This document shows positions 1 to 8,425 of a stretch of 49,368 nucleotides of DNA, in pieces. Below the pieces are notes generated by a model that was given only the letters and a program-made list of their open reading frames with translations, did no database searches and was not told where the DNA came from. The translations under genes and the position numbers were made by a program. Every line of letters starts with the position of its first letter. The stretch's first letter is position 1. Origin of the DNA: Tissierellia bacterium (lineage in GTDB: Bacteria; Bacillota; Clostridia; Tissierellales; Sedimentibacteraceae); the NCBI GenBank assembly GCA_028709465.1, contig JAQVWY010000012.1, forward strand, positions 1 through 49,368, read 5' to 3'.

Positions 1-1521
1 TTAGCTTCACAGGCAGGTCTTGAGATATTAAAAATAGGAGGAAATGCAATTGATGCAGCTATTGCAACTGCAGCTTGTTTAACAGTTGTTGAACCCACAT
101 CTAATGGTATAGGCGGTGATGCCTTTGCATTAGTATGGACTAATAATAAACTCCATGGTCTTAATTCCAGCGGTTATTCCCCTTACAGTATTTCTATTGA
201 TAAATTAAAAGAAAGAGGAATAAACAAAATGCCCAAGTACGGTGTTATTCCTGTAATGGTTCCTGGTGTGCCTGCTGCATGGGCTGAACTTTCTTTAAAA
301 TATGGTAAATTACCTCTTTCAGAAACATTAAAACCAGCTGTTAATTATGCCAGAAATGGATTTACTGTATCACCAACAGTAAAGAAATTTTGGGATATTG
401 CATTTAATAAATATAAAAGTGAAGCAATTGGAGAAGAATTTAGCTATTGGTTCGATACATTTACGAAAAATGGTAAAACCCCTGAATTTGGTGAAACCTG
501 GAAATTACCACACCATGCAAATACAATTGAATCTATTGGAGCTTCATATGCTCAATCTTTCTATAGGGGAGAAATTGCAGATAAAATTGATGAATTCTTT
601 AAAAAATACAATGGCTATTTAACAAAGGAGGATTTGGAGAGTTATAAACCTCAATGGGTTGATCCTATAAAAGTAAATTATAGAGGTTATGATATTTGGG
701 AAATACCTCCAAATGGACAAGGATTAGTAGCTTTGATGACGTTAAATATACTTAAGGGATTTGAATTTAATTATAAGGAGAATACAGACACATATCATAA
801 ACAATTAGAGGCTATTAAGCTAGCTTTTGCAGATGGGAAAAAATATATAACAGATATAAATGATATGAAGGTTAAACTAGATGATATTTTATCTGAAAAA
901 TATGCACAGGAAAGAAGACTTCTTGTAACAGAAAATGCACAAAATCCTGATGCAGGTAAACCAAATAGCAGTGGTACTGTTTATTTATGTACAGCTGATG
1001 GTGAAGGTAATATGGTATCTTATATTCAAAGCAACTACATGGGTTTTGGGTCAGGAATAGTTATTCCAGGTACTGGTATTGCAATGCAAAATAGAGGAAA
1101 TAATTTTAATTTGGATATTAATCATGATAATTGCTTAATGCCTCATAAGAAAACATACCATACAATAATACCAGGCTTTATAACTAAGGATGATAAAGCA
1201 GTAGGTCCATTTGGTGTTATGGGTGGATTTATGCAACCCCAAGGTCATGTTCAAGTAGTAATGAATATGATTGATTTTGATATGAATCCTCAGGAAGCAT
1301 TAGATGCGCCTAGATGGCAATGGATTGGAGACAAGACAATAGAGGTTGAAGAAAATGTTCCTAAAAATATAGTTGATGATTTAATAAAAAAAGGACATGA
1401 CATTAAAATTCAGCCTGAAGAAGCTGGATACGGAAGAGGTCAAATAATATTAAAAACTGAACAAGGCACATTATGTGGCGGCACAGAATCCAGAGCAGAT
1501 GGGCATATTGCAGTGTGGTAG
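1..1521 (+). CDS. ggt: gamma-glutamyltransferase (5' end outside window)
   Basis: Gamma-glutamyltransferases cleave gamma-glutamyl bonds, for example in glutathione or poly-gamma-glutamate, and are Ntn-hydrolases that self-process into two subunits. The frame is open from base 1, so an ATG at 229 is internal and the gene is cut by the window edge; 506 codons are visible against a usual 530-580. The N-terminal segment ASQAGLEILKIGGNAIDAA followed by VEPTSNGIGGDAF is the family's conserved opening. The processing and nucleophile threonine is predicted at codon 976-978, in SSGTVYLCTADGEGN, followed by the glycine-rich GFGSGIVIPGTG and by GPFGVMGGFMQPQGH. The sequence upstream of base 1 is not seen, so a signal peptide cannot be judged. 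A terminator follows at 1642. It could be a YwrD-like cytoplasmic paralogue; the family is certain, the substrate is not. Confidence 0.93.
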   Translation, partial: LASQAGLEILKIGGNAIDAAIATAACLTVVEPTSNGIGGDAFALVWTNNKLHGLNSSGYSPYSISIDKLKERGINKMPKYGVIPVMVPGVPAAWAELSLKYGKLPLSETLKPAVNYARNGFTVSPTVKKFWDIAFNKYKSEAIGEEFSYWFDTFTKNGKTPEFGETWKLPHHANTIESIGASYAQSFYRGEIADKIDEFFKKYNGYLTKEDLESYKPQWVDPIKVNYRGYDIWEIPPNGQGLVALMTLNILKGFEFNYKENTDTYHKQLEAIKLAFADGKKYITDINDMKVKLDDILSEKYAQERRLLVTENAQNPDAGKPNSSGTVYLCTADGEGNMVSYIQSNYMGFGSGIVIPGTGIAMQNRGNNFNLDINHDNCLMPHKKTYHTIIPGFITKDDKAVGPFGVMGGFMQPQGHVQVVMNMIDFDMNPQEALDAPRWQWIGDKTIEVEENVPKNIVDDLIKKGHDIKIQPEEAGYGRGQIILKTEQGTLCGGTESRADGHIAVW

Positions 1522-1525
1522 TGAA

Positions 1526-1622
1526 TAATGCAGAATTTAGAATGCAGAATGTGAAATTGAAAAGGATGCAGAGAATCCAGGAATGCAATTAGGAATGCAA
1601 GAATGTAAGAATGTAGGAACGC
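1526..1622. repeat. degenerate short tandem repeats (GAATGCA-type)
   Basis: Immediately after the ggt stop there are about ten degenerate copies of a 7-12 base purine-rich word based on GAATGCA, with variants AGAATGTA and GGAACGCA. No open frame of useful size covers them. They look like decayed microsatellite-type DNA; no function is visible. Confidence 0.55.
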
Positions 1623-1641
1623 AAAAAAATAGAATTAATTT

Positions 1642-1665
1642 AAAAAAGGGCATAGCCCTTTTTTT
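1642..1665 (+). terminator. rho-independent terminator of ggt
   Basis: A stem AAAAAAGGGC / GCCCTTTTTT with a three-base ATA loop runs straight into a T tract. The A tract on the 5' side makes it potentially bidirectional, but the next minus-strand gene (yfbR) ends about 215 bases away, so it most plausibly serves ggt. Confidence 0.85.
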
Positions 1666-1707
1666 AATAAAATAAAGTTATGCATTGATATGAAAAAACT
1701 ACTCTGT

Positions 1708-1820
1708 CATTCTGAAGGCGTAGCCTGAAGAATCTCACTTAACACTTGGGGAGATCACGCAGTCTCATTCACAAAAATATTTACTCCCTTTGGTCGTATA
1801 TTTTTGGAATTCGTTGCGAA
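1708..1820. repeat. dispersed palindromic element, left copy flanking yfbR
   Basis: The element begins with GTCATTCTGAA, the terminal motif of the family seen also at 2503-2638, 27616-27690 and 36029-36103. Its inner 72 bases (1749-1820) are an exact reverse complement of 2524-2595; the outer part (1708-1748) matches the other copy with several mismatches. The far end is missing: at 1820/1821 the sequence switches to a different hairpin. It is non-coding and MITE-like; no transposase is present in the window. Confidence 0.8.
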
Positions 1821-1872
1821 TGCCCTAACCCTATTTTTTAGAAAAAATACTCTAAAAAATAGGGTTAGGGCA
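1821..1872. repeat. 22-bp perfect hairpin downstream of yfbR
   Basis: Two 22-base arms (1821-1842 and 1851-1872) are exact reverse complements around an 8-base loop, starting TGCCCTAACCC. It lies 7 bases past the yfbR stop and may act as its 3' hairpin, although no T run follows on the minus strand. The CTAACCC(C)ATTTTT arm recurs at 12194 and 39637, so it also looks like a dispersed repeat. Confidence 0.75.
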
Positions 1873-1879
1873 TCTTTCA

Positions 1880-2467
1880 CTACTGTTCCATTTCATCTAA
1901 TGTTAGATAATAGCCTTCCATGAATTGCTCAATGAATATATTGACATCCCGTCTATTTAAGTTTTTTATTTCGTTAAAAATTGTTTGTTTTGCCTGAATA
2001 AATTCTTTATTACCTGATTTTTCTTCTTCAATACATTTAATATATGCTGTAATTTTGTCAGCTGCTTTAATTGTTTTCCAAATATGTGCTTCTTCCTCAT
2101 TAGGCATTAATATTGGCTCATAAACTTCATGTAAATCTTTTGGCAATAAATTTAAAAGTCTTTTAGATGCATGTTGTTCTACATCCTTGTATGCAGTTTT
2201 GATAGTAGGATTAAAGTATTTAACAGGCGTAGGTAGATCTCCTGTAAATATTTCCGATGAATCATGAAATAATGCATATAAAGCTGCTCTTTCAGGATTA
2301 ATATCAATATTTAACCTTTTTTGCTGTATTACTGCTAATGCATGTGCAATTATTGCAACCTCAAGACTATGTTCAGAAACATTTTCATCTTTAATATTAC
2401 GCATTAACCCCCAGCGATTAATATATTTCATTCTAGATAAAAAAGCAAAAAAATTAGATTTTTCCAT
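1880..2467 (-). CDS. yfbR: 5'-deoxynucleotidase YfbR, HD domain
   Basis: YfbR is a cytoplasmic HD-domain metallophosphatase that removes the phosphate from deoxyribonucleoside 5'-monophosphates and so helps set dNTP pools. At 195 residues it matches the E. coli enzyme (199). The metal and substrate residues are visible at family positions: R18-W19, H33 in SEH, H68-D69 in the FHD motif, E72, D77 in TGDLPTPVK, and D137 in AADK. GGAGG lies 8 bases before the ATG, fixing the start. The gene follows the SNF2 helicase on the same strand but is separated by a dispersed repeat, and it sits between two inverted copies of that repeat. The assignment is firm; whether it has its own promoter is not clear. 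Confidence 0.95.
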   Translation of the reverse strand: MEKSNFFAFLSRMKYINRWGLMRNIKDENVSEHSLEVAIIAHALAVIQQKRLNIDINPERAALYALFHDSSEIFTGDLPTPVKYFNPTIKTAYKDVEQHASKRLLNLLPKDLHEVYEPILMPNEEEAHIWKTIKAADKITAYIKCIEEEKSGNKEFIQAKQTIFNEIKNLNRRDVNIFIEQFMEGYYLTLDEMEQ

Positions 2468-2502
2468 TATAGTAACCTCCGTTAACAGTAACCCCTCTTT
2501 AT

Positions 2503-2638
2503 GTCATCCTGAACAGTAGGTTATTCGCAACGAATTCCAAAAATATACGACCAAAGGGAGTAAATATTTTTGTGAATGAGACTGCGTGATCTCCCTAAAT
2601 GTTTAAGTGAGATTTTTCAACTATGGTTCAGAATGGTA
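2503..2638. repeat. dispersed palindromic element, right copy flanking yfbR
   Basis: This copy starts with GTCATCCTGAAC and ends GTTCAGAATGGTA, giving near-inverted termini of about 11 bases. Its core 2524-2595 is the exact reverse complement of 1749-1820. It occupies most of the gap between the SNF2 gene and yfbR, just upstream of the yfbR ribosome binding site. Confidence 0.8.
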
Positions 2639-2675
2639 AAAAAGTTTAGTTATTCATAACAATGACTAATTTAAA

Positions 2676-5600
2676 TCATATTTCAAATAAACTGTTTATT
2701 TCTTCTTTTGAAAGGGAATTGATTAAAACTTCTCCTTTTTGTATTACAGCATCTGCCAGTTCCTTTTTATCATGTTGAAGTTTTTCAATTTTTTCTTCAA
2801 TTGTATCTTTGACAATTAGTTTGAAAACTTGAACTTTATTGTCCTGACCAATTCTGTGTGCTCTGTCAGTAGCTTGATTTTGAGCACTAATATTCCACCA
2901 AGGATCGTAGTGAATTACCACATCAGCTCCTGTTAAATTGAGTCCAGTTCCCCCAGCTTTCAAAGAAATTAAAAATACTTGAGTATCATCTTCATTAAAT
3001 TTATTAGCTAGATATAATCTTTCTTCACTTTTAGTTGCTCCTGTCAGTTTATAATAGCTAATTTTTGATTTATTTAAATTTTTCTCGATTATTTTAAGCA
3101 TTGAAGTAAACTGTGAAAATATTAATACCTTATGGCCATTTTCTATGCTGCTTAACAATATTTCCATGCATAAATCTAGTTTTGTACTATCACCATTATA
3201 ATTTTCAAAACAAAGAGAAGGATGACAGCAGATTTGTCTTAATCTTGTTAACATTGCAAGAATTATAATTTGGCTTTTTTTATAACCGTGTTCAGCTACT
3301 TCATTTTTAAATTGTTCACGAAGTTTATAAAGTTCGGCTGCATAAATTCCTTTTTGTTTTATATCCATTTGGGCATATGAAACAGTATCAATTTTATCAG
3401 GAAGTTCCTTTAGCACATCCTTTTTTAATCTTCGCAATATAAATGGTTTAATTTGTTTATTAAGTTTTTCTAAAACTTCTTTGTTTTCATTTTTTACTAT
3501 AGGTATCTCGTATTTATCTTTGAACTTGTTATATGAATATAAAAATCCAGGCATAATAAAATCAAAAATAGACCATAAATCGGCTAGAGAATTTTCAATA
3601 GGGGTTCCTGTAAGTGCAAATCGAACTTCACTGTTAATTAACTTAACTGTTTTTGCGTTCAATGTTGCTGAATTTTTAATATATTGAGCTTCATCTAATA
3701 TACAGTATTTAAATTCTGTTTCATTATATATATCAATATCTCTTTTTAATAAATCATAAGAGGTAAATATTAAATCATAGTCTTTAATATTAGAAATAAG
3801 TTCATTTCTTTGTTCTGCATTGCCTGCAATAATAATAGACGTAAGGCTAGGTGCATATTTTTCTAATTCACTTTTCCAATTATAAACTAAAGATGTAGGA
3901 CAAACTACTATTGATGGCTTATTAGTTTTTTTATATTCATTTTCCTTTTTCTCATATAATAATAAACTTATTACTTGAAGTGTTTTTCCTAACCCCATGT
4001 CGTCAGCTAATATTCCTCCTAGAGAATAATTAGATAAGGTTTTAAGCCATTTAAAACCAGTTTTTTGATAATTTCTCATAATAATGTTTAAATTGTCTGG
4101 CAAATCAAATTCTGATTCATCAGATTCATTAATGTTTCTGATCATTTCTTTAAAATTATTTTCTTTATGAGCATTAATCCAAGTATTATTTCTTATTAAA
4201 TTGTCCAAATATAATGAACGATATTTCTGTAATTTTATTTTACCAGTTTCTAGTTCATCAGGAGAAACATTTAAATCATCCACAAGGTGCTCAACTATAT
4301 TAAAATAATCACTATCTAAATTAAGAAATGAACAATCCTTTAATCGATAGTATTTTTTTCGTATTTTATATGAATTTAAAATATCTTTTAATTCAGTTGA
4401 ATCAAATTCAAGTTTATCAATTTCTATTTCTATTAAATTACTTTTAAGCTTTACCCCCATGGACATTGTTTTAGGGTATTTAATTTTAATTTTTTTAAAA
4501 TCATCACTTACATTAACTTCACATATAGACATTAATTTGCTAATGCCTGATGTTAAAAATTCATATATATTACTTTCATCTTTCATGGAGTATTTGACAG
4601 AGGTTTTTATAAATCCTAAACTTTCTATTGCAGTGATTATTTTTGCTTCCTCAATAATGTTTCTTACAATATTATTGTCTGTTGAAATTTTCCTTATTGG
4701 ATTAATTTCTATATCACCATAATTAAATACTACATTTGCATATATGAATCCTTGACTATTTGTATCCAGGTATATACTAGAAGTAAATGGTTGAATTTTA
4801 TATTTATCAATGATTTTATTGTGGGAGTTGACAGTTGAATTTTTTGATATTAAAGGTAAAATTGATGAGCAAAATTTACTCATATAATCATTTGTAAATA
4901 TAATATTCTTAGTTGGCTGCATCATTATTTTGTTTACAGCCGGCATCACATTATTTACAAAATCCTTAGAACATTTATAAAATTTATTTCCTGCTATTAT
5001 ATATGTGAAATCTTTTGATGAAGATATAAAAGTAACATAAAAGTCAGTAGAAAAACTGTAGCTATCATCATTTTCATCTATAAAGAATTCCACATCAGGG
5101 TCTTTATCTACAAAAGTTATAGTATCGTGTTTGTAATTGTAGCCATGGCACTCTAGTGTTTGATTTGCAAATATATCAAAAAATTCATCAAGAGAATAAG
5201 GTAGTATTTTCAAATGCCTTCCGCTAATATTAAGGGAATTAAAAGCACCTTGAGTTTTAGCAATAACTTTTTTGTAAATTTCCGATTCATTTATGAGAAA
5301 TTTAGCCAGTTGCTGGGAATTTTGATCAAATAAGCCTATTTCATGAATAAATTCCAAGCCTTTTCCGTACTTAACCAAATTTTTATGTTTAATATTATTT
5401 GCAAGTTCATATGCATCTTTAACGACATATTTTCTTTTATTACCTATTTTAAACTCTATGCCTAAAGAATCTTTTTCAAATAAGAATAAAATTGGTTCTA
5501 GTTGTACGGTTCCTTCTATAAGATCACTTTTTACACTTTCTTTAATTTTTGTTTCAAATGTGCTTATTAAATCTTCTATTTGATGATTTTGGACATAAGA

Positions 5601-5987
5601 TTGTACTCTTTTTTGTCTTAGTAAATCTAAATTGCTTATAAATTCTATTTTAGTTGAATTATATGCATGATAAGCTTTTAGCATAATAGCAACTACATGT
5701 TTACAGCTGCCTGAATATTCTAAAAAAGCAGGACAATTGCATTCATAATCTAATATGTCACCATTATTATTTAATTTAAATGATGTGTCATAAGTGGAGA
5801 AGTGACTGCCCAAAACCCTAGCACTGTAAATATTAACTTCTTCTTCTAGTGTGGTATCATAGATATTATTTTCAATACTAATTTTCCCAACATGATTTTT
5901 GTTATAGTAATCGGTACCCCTAATAAATGTAGTAGCATTAGAGGCTAAATTTCGTATATCGTTAATGTTAAAATTAATTTTACCCAT
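2676..5987 (-). CDS. SWIM zinc finger / SNF2-family DEAD-like helicase
   Basis: This is a 1103-residue Swi2/Snf2-type ATPase, a DNA translocase class that remodels protein-DNA complexes. The N-terminus has a SWIM zinc finger, with C83, C85, C95 and H97 in CNCP...CKH. A long poorly conserved bacterial SNF2-associated region follows, then the helicase core from about residue 640. It has motif I (ADDMGLGKT, near residue 660), motif II DEAQ, motif III LTGTPIENS, motif V GGTGLNLTGAD and motif VI ATDRAHRIGQ. All ATPase motifs are intact. The ATG is preceded by GGGGAG. The gene stands alone, with no methylase, nuclease or BREX/DISARM-type partner nearby, so the common HepA/RapA-like housekeeping or repair role is more likely than defence. 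The exact role is unknown. Confidence 0.93.
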   Translation of the reverse strand: MGKINFNINDIRNLASNATTFIRGTDYYNKNHVGKISIENNIYDTTLEEEVNIYSARVLGSHFSTYDTSFKLNNNGDILDYECNCPAFLEYSGSCKHVVAIMLKAYHAYNSTKIEFISNLDLLRQKRVQSYVQNHQIEDLISTFETKIKESVKSDLIEGTVQLEPILFLFEKDSLGIEFKIGNKRKYVVKDAYELANNIKHKNLVKYGKGLEFIHEIGLFDQNSQQLAKFLINESEIYKKVIAKTQGAFNSLNISGRHLKILPYSLDEFFDIFANQTLECHGYNYKHDTITFVDKDPDVEFFIDENDDSYSFSTDFYVTFISSSKDFTYIIAGNKFYKCSKDFVNNVMPAVNKIMMQPTKNIIFTNDYMSKFCSSILPLISKNSTVNSHNKIIDKYKIQPFTSSIYLDTNSQGFIYANVVFNYGDIEINPIRKISTDNNIVRNIIEEAKIITAIESLGFIKTSVKYSMKDESNIYEFLTSGISKLMSICEVNVSDDFKKIKIKYPKTMSMGVKLKSNLIEIEIDKLEFDSTELKDILNSYKIRKKYYRLKDCSFLNLDSDYFNIVEHLVDDLNVSPDELETGKIKLQKYRSLYLDNLIRNNTWINAHKENNFKEMIRNINESDESEFDLPDNLNIIMRNYQKTGFKWLKTLSNYSLGGILADDMGLGKTLQVISLLLYEKKENEYKKTNKPSIVVCPTSLVYNWKSELEKYAPSLTSIIIAGNAEQRNELISNIKDYDLIFTSYDLLKRDIDIYNETEFKYCILDEAQYIKNSATLNAKTVKLINSEVRFALTGTPIENSLADLWSIFDFIMPGFLYSYNKFKDKYEIPIVKNENKEVLEKLNKQIKPFILRRLKKDVLKELPDKIDTVSYAQMDIKQKGIYAAELYKLREQFKNEVAEHGYKKSQIIILAMLTRLRQICCHPSLCFENYNGDSTKLDLCMEILLSSIENGHKVLIFSQFTSMLKIIEKNLNKSKISYYKLTGATKSEERLYLANKFNEDDTQVFLISLKAGGTGLNLTGADVVIHYDPWWNISAQNQATDRAHRIGQDNKVQVFKLIVKDTIEEKIEKLQHDKKELADAVIQKGEVLINSLSKEEINSLFEI

Positions 5988-6114
5988 TTATTCTCCCCAA
6001 TAAGTAGTTTCATTTACTTAATTAAATATTATATAACAATTTAAACTAATTTTAAATAGCTATTTTATACAAATATTTCATATAAAAATTTCATATCAAT
6101 TTTAGAAAATTAGA

Positions 6115-6163
6115 TCATAAAAAAAGTTATACTTAAACTTAATAATATAACTTTTTTTTATTA
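6115..6163. terminator. AT-rich hairpin upstream of DUF3343 gene
   Basis: An inverted repeat AAAAAAAGTTAT / ATAACTTTTTTT encloses about 15 bases, with T runs on both strands. It lies between the divergent SNF2 and DUF3343 genes, so no gene obviously ends here; it may close a transcript from the left or be a structural hairpin. Confidence 0.45.
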
Positions 6164-6222
6164 GACTAGAAATATATAAATTGATATACTCTAATTGATT
6201 TGAATATAAATGAGGTATATAA

Positions 6223-6447
6223 ATGGGAGAGTTTGGTTATATAACTTTTAAATCAGTTTCATATGCTATTAAATTTGAAGCTGCAATTAAAAATTTAGAT
6301 ATGAAATTAAAAATGATACCAGTGCCAAGGAGTATAAGCTCTAGTTGTGGCATGTGTATAAGATTTATTTTAAATGATCTTAATGAGCTTTTATCTACAA
6401 TTGAAAGAGAAAATTTGGAATATGAAAAAATTTATACACATTTATAA
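6223..6447 (+). CDS. DUF3343 (putative Se/S carrier-like) protein
   Basis: This 74-residue protein fits the DUF3343 family, described in domain databases as putative Se/S-carrier-like. The diagnostic features are the start ITFKSVSYAIKFEAAIK, the segment MIPVPRSISSSCGMCIRF with its conserved PVPR and SSSCG, and the two close cysteines. Family members are often found next to selenium-metabolism genes or cysteine desulfurases in Clostridia, but here no such gene is adjacent. GAGG lies 9 bases before the ATG. The gene converges on the ZIP transporter with a single base between the two stops. The function is not established in the family. Confidence 0.8.
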   Translation: MGEFGYITFKSVSYAIKFEAAIKNLDMKLKMIPVPRSISSSCGMCIRFILNDLNELLSTIERENLEYEKIYTHL

Positions 6448-6448
6448 T

Positions 6449-7186
6449 TTAAGCAACAATTGTTAAGTAACATCCACAAATAAAACCTATTAAAAGAAAA
6501 ACTGAAGATAATTTCCCCTTGTGTAAAATGCTGGCTTCTGGGATAAGCTGACTAGCAGTAACATATAACATGCTGCTGGCAGCTGCTGATAAGCAAAAAC
6601 CTATGAAGAAATTTGATATATTACCTAATGCTGCTCCTATAACCGTTCCAAATGCAGTAGGTATTCCTGTGAGTAATGTTAATAATATTACATTTAAGGG
6701 AGACGCTCCTGCCATAATTAGTGGAACTCCAACGCTCATTCCTTCAGGGATATCATGAGCTGCTATTAATATCCCTAACTTTAAGCCTATTTCTTTAGAA
6801 TATACATAACTTGAGCCTATCGCAACCCCTTCTGGAAAATTATGAAGACCTATACTTATCATTATCATCATGCTCATTTTTAAAAACTTTAGTTTTCTTC
6901 CGCAATAATTTTTTAACTTGCTTGATGGAATTGCTTCTTCTGCAAAAAATACAGCAAAAAGTCCTATACAAAGTCCTAAAGTTACTATAAAAAACCCACT
7001 TATTTCATATGCTTTAGGCATTAAGTCAAAGCTAATAATCGATAGCATAATTCCAGCTGCAAAGTTTAATAAGCATGATACAACCTTATCGCTTGGGTCT
7101 TTAATTATTATAGAAAGAAGTCCGCCTATACAAGTACCTATTCCACCAATTATAAATCCAATTATGAAATAATTATATAAGTTCAA
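6449..7186 (-). CDS. ZIP-family divalent metal transporter
   Basis: This 245-residue membrane protein has about eight hydrophobic segments. It carries the paired ZIP metal-site motifs HNFPEG (115-120) and HDIPEG (144-149) in predicted helices IV and V. ZIP proteins move Zn2+ and related divalent metals towards the cytoplasm; the bacterial prototype is ZupT. The start is TTG at 7184-7186, chosen because GAGGTGG lies 5 bases upstream and no ATG is near. The histidine-rich loop common in some ZIPs is absent. Its 3' end is one base from the convergent DUF3343 gene, with no terminator space. The metal specificity cannot be read from the sequence. Confidence 0.9.
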   Translation of the reverse strand: MNLYNYFIIGFIIGGIGTCIGGLLSIIIKDPSDKVVSCLLNFAAGIMLSIISFDLMPKAYEISGFFIVTLGLCIGLFAVFFAEEAIPSSKLKNYCGRKLKFLKMSMMIMISIGLHNFPEGVAIGSSYVYSKEIGLKLGILIAAHDIPEGMSVGVPLIMAGASPLNVILLTLLTGIPTAFGTVIGAALGNISNFFIGFCLSAAASSMLYVTASQLIPEASILHKGKLSSVFLLIGFICGCYLTIVA

Positions 7187-7254
7187 TTAGTCCACCTCAT
7201 ATTTAAATATATTTAAGTATATGCTTGGATAATTAATTTATTAAACAAAAATTC

Positions 7255-7283
7255 TTGTACATATTTTAAATCTGGTATATAAT
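7255..7283 (+). promoter_or_regulatory. sigma-A type promoter of the tsaC operon
   Basis: TTGTAC and TATAAT are separated by exactly 17 bases, about 75 bases before the tsaC start, in the divergent gap with the ZIP gene. Confidence 0.75.
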
Positions 7284-7358
7284 CTATCTGAACTATTGGG
7301 AAAAAACTTAATTTTTGCTAATCCATGATAATTCAATTGTCAAAAATGAGGAATAATA

Positions 7359-8417
7359 ATGAAGGAAAATATTAAAACTAAAATAGTAAAAGTTGATCCG
7401 GAAAATATAGATTATGAAATAATAAAGGAAGCTTCAAAAATAATTAATAGAGGTGGTATTGTTGTATTTCCAACGGAAACAGTATATGGAATAGGTGCAG
7501 ATGCATTAAATGATGAGGCTGTGGCTAAAATATTTGAAGCTAAAGGAAGGCCTCAAGACAATCCTTTAATAGTACACATAGCCGAATACGATGATTTGTA
7601 TGATCTTGTTTCGGAAGTACCTGAAAATGCTAAAAAACTTGCACAAAATTATTGGCCTGGACCATTAACCATGATATTATACAAAAAGGATGTATTATCT
7701 GATAAGATTTCTGCTGGACTTGATACTGCAGGGATAAGATTGCCTTCCAATAAAATAGCACGTGCTATAATAAAAGAAAGTAAAAAACCTATTGCTGCAC
7801 CAAGTGCCAATACTTCTGGCAAACCAAGTCCTACTGAAGTTACCCATGTAATAGAGGATTTAATGGGAAAGGTTGATATGATAATTGACGGTGGAAGCAC
7901 TCATATAGGATTAGAATCGACAGTTGTTGATGTAACTTTAGATGTACCTATGATATTGAGACCAGGAGGAATAACCCTTGAAGATATAATAAATGTTGTA
8001 GGAAATTGTGAATATGATCCAGCTATTATAAAAAGTAATGAAAAAATTATTCCTAAATCACCTGGACAGAAATACAGACATTATCATCCAAAAGCTGAAG
8101 TTATTTTATACAAAGGTAATATGGAAGATATTGTACAAAAAATTATTGAAGATTATGAAAGATTGGAAACAGAGGGGAAAAAGGTTGGTATTATGTCAAC
8201 AGTTCAAACAGATAAATTATATTACAATAAAAAAACTATTTGTGTTGGGGATAGAACAAAATTATTGACTATTTCGTCTAATTTATTTAGAGATTTAAGA
8301 CTGTTTGACAAACAAGGTGTTGATACTATTCTTGCAGAATCAGTAAATGATCAAGGACTTGGGAAGGCTATAATGAATAGGCTTTCTAAAGCTTCAAGTA
8401 AAACAATATTAGTGTGA
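7359..8417 (+). CDS. tsaC: L-threonylcarbamoyladenylate synthase (Sua5/YwlC type)
   Basis: The enzyme makes threonylcarbamoyl-AMP from threonine, bicarbonate and ATP, the first step of t6A37 modification of ANN-decoding tRNAs. At 352 residues this is the long Sua5/YwlC form. An N-terminal YrdC domain (about 10-205) contains PTETVYGIGADA, FEAKGRPQDNPL and PSANTSGKPSPT. It is linked to a C-terminal Sua5 domain (about 230-350) after SPGQKYRHYHPKA. The start ATG follows AATGAGG. It is the first gene of the operon and its stop overlaps the region just before ywlE, the same pairing as ywlC/ywlE in Bacillus. Confidence 0.96.
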   Translation: MKENIKTKIVKVDPENIDYEIIKEASKIINRGGIVVFPTETVYGIGADALNDEAVAKIFEAKGRPQDNPLIVHIAEYDDLYDLVSEVPENAKKLAQNYWPGPLTMILYKKDVLSDKISAGLDTAGIRLPSNKIARAIIKESKKPIAAPSANTSGKPSPTEVTHVIEDLMGKVDMIIDGGSTHIGLESTVVDVTLDVPMILRPGGITLEDIINVVGNCEYDPAIIKSNEKIIPKSPGQKYRHYHPKAEVILYKGNMEDIVQKIIEDYERLETEGKKVGIMSTVQTDKLYYNKKTICVGDRTKLLTISSNLFRDLRLFDKQGVDTILAESVNDQGLGKAIMNRLSKASSKTILV

Positions 8418-8425
8418 GGGATTGT

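Noticed and set aside
2676..5987. SNF2 helicase as part of a defence system
   Set aside because: No methyltransferase, nuclease, phospholipase D or other defence partner lies nearby; stand-alone SWIM/SNF2 genes are common in Firmicutes.
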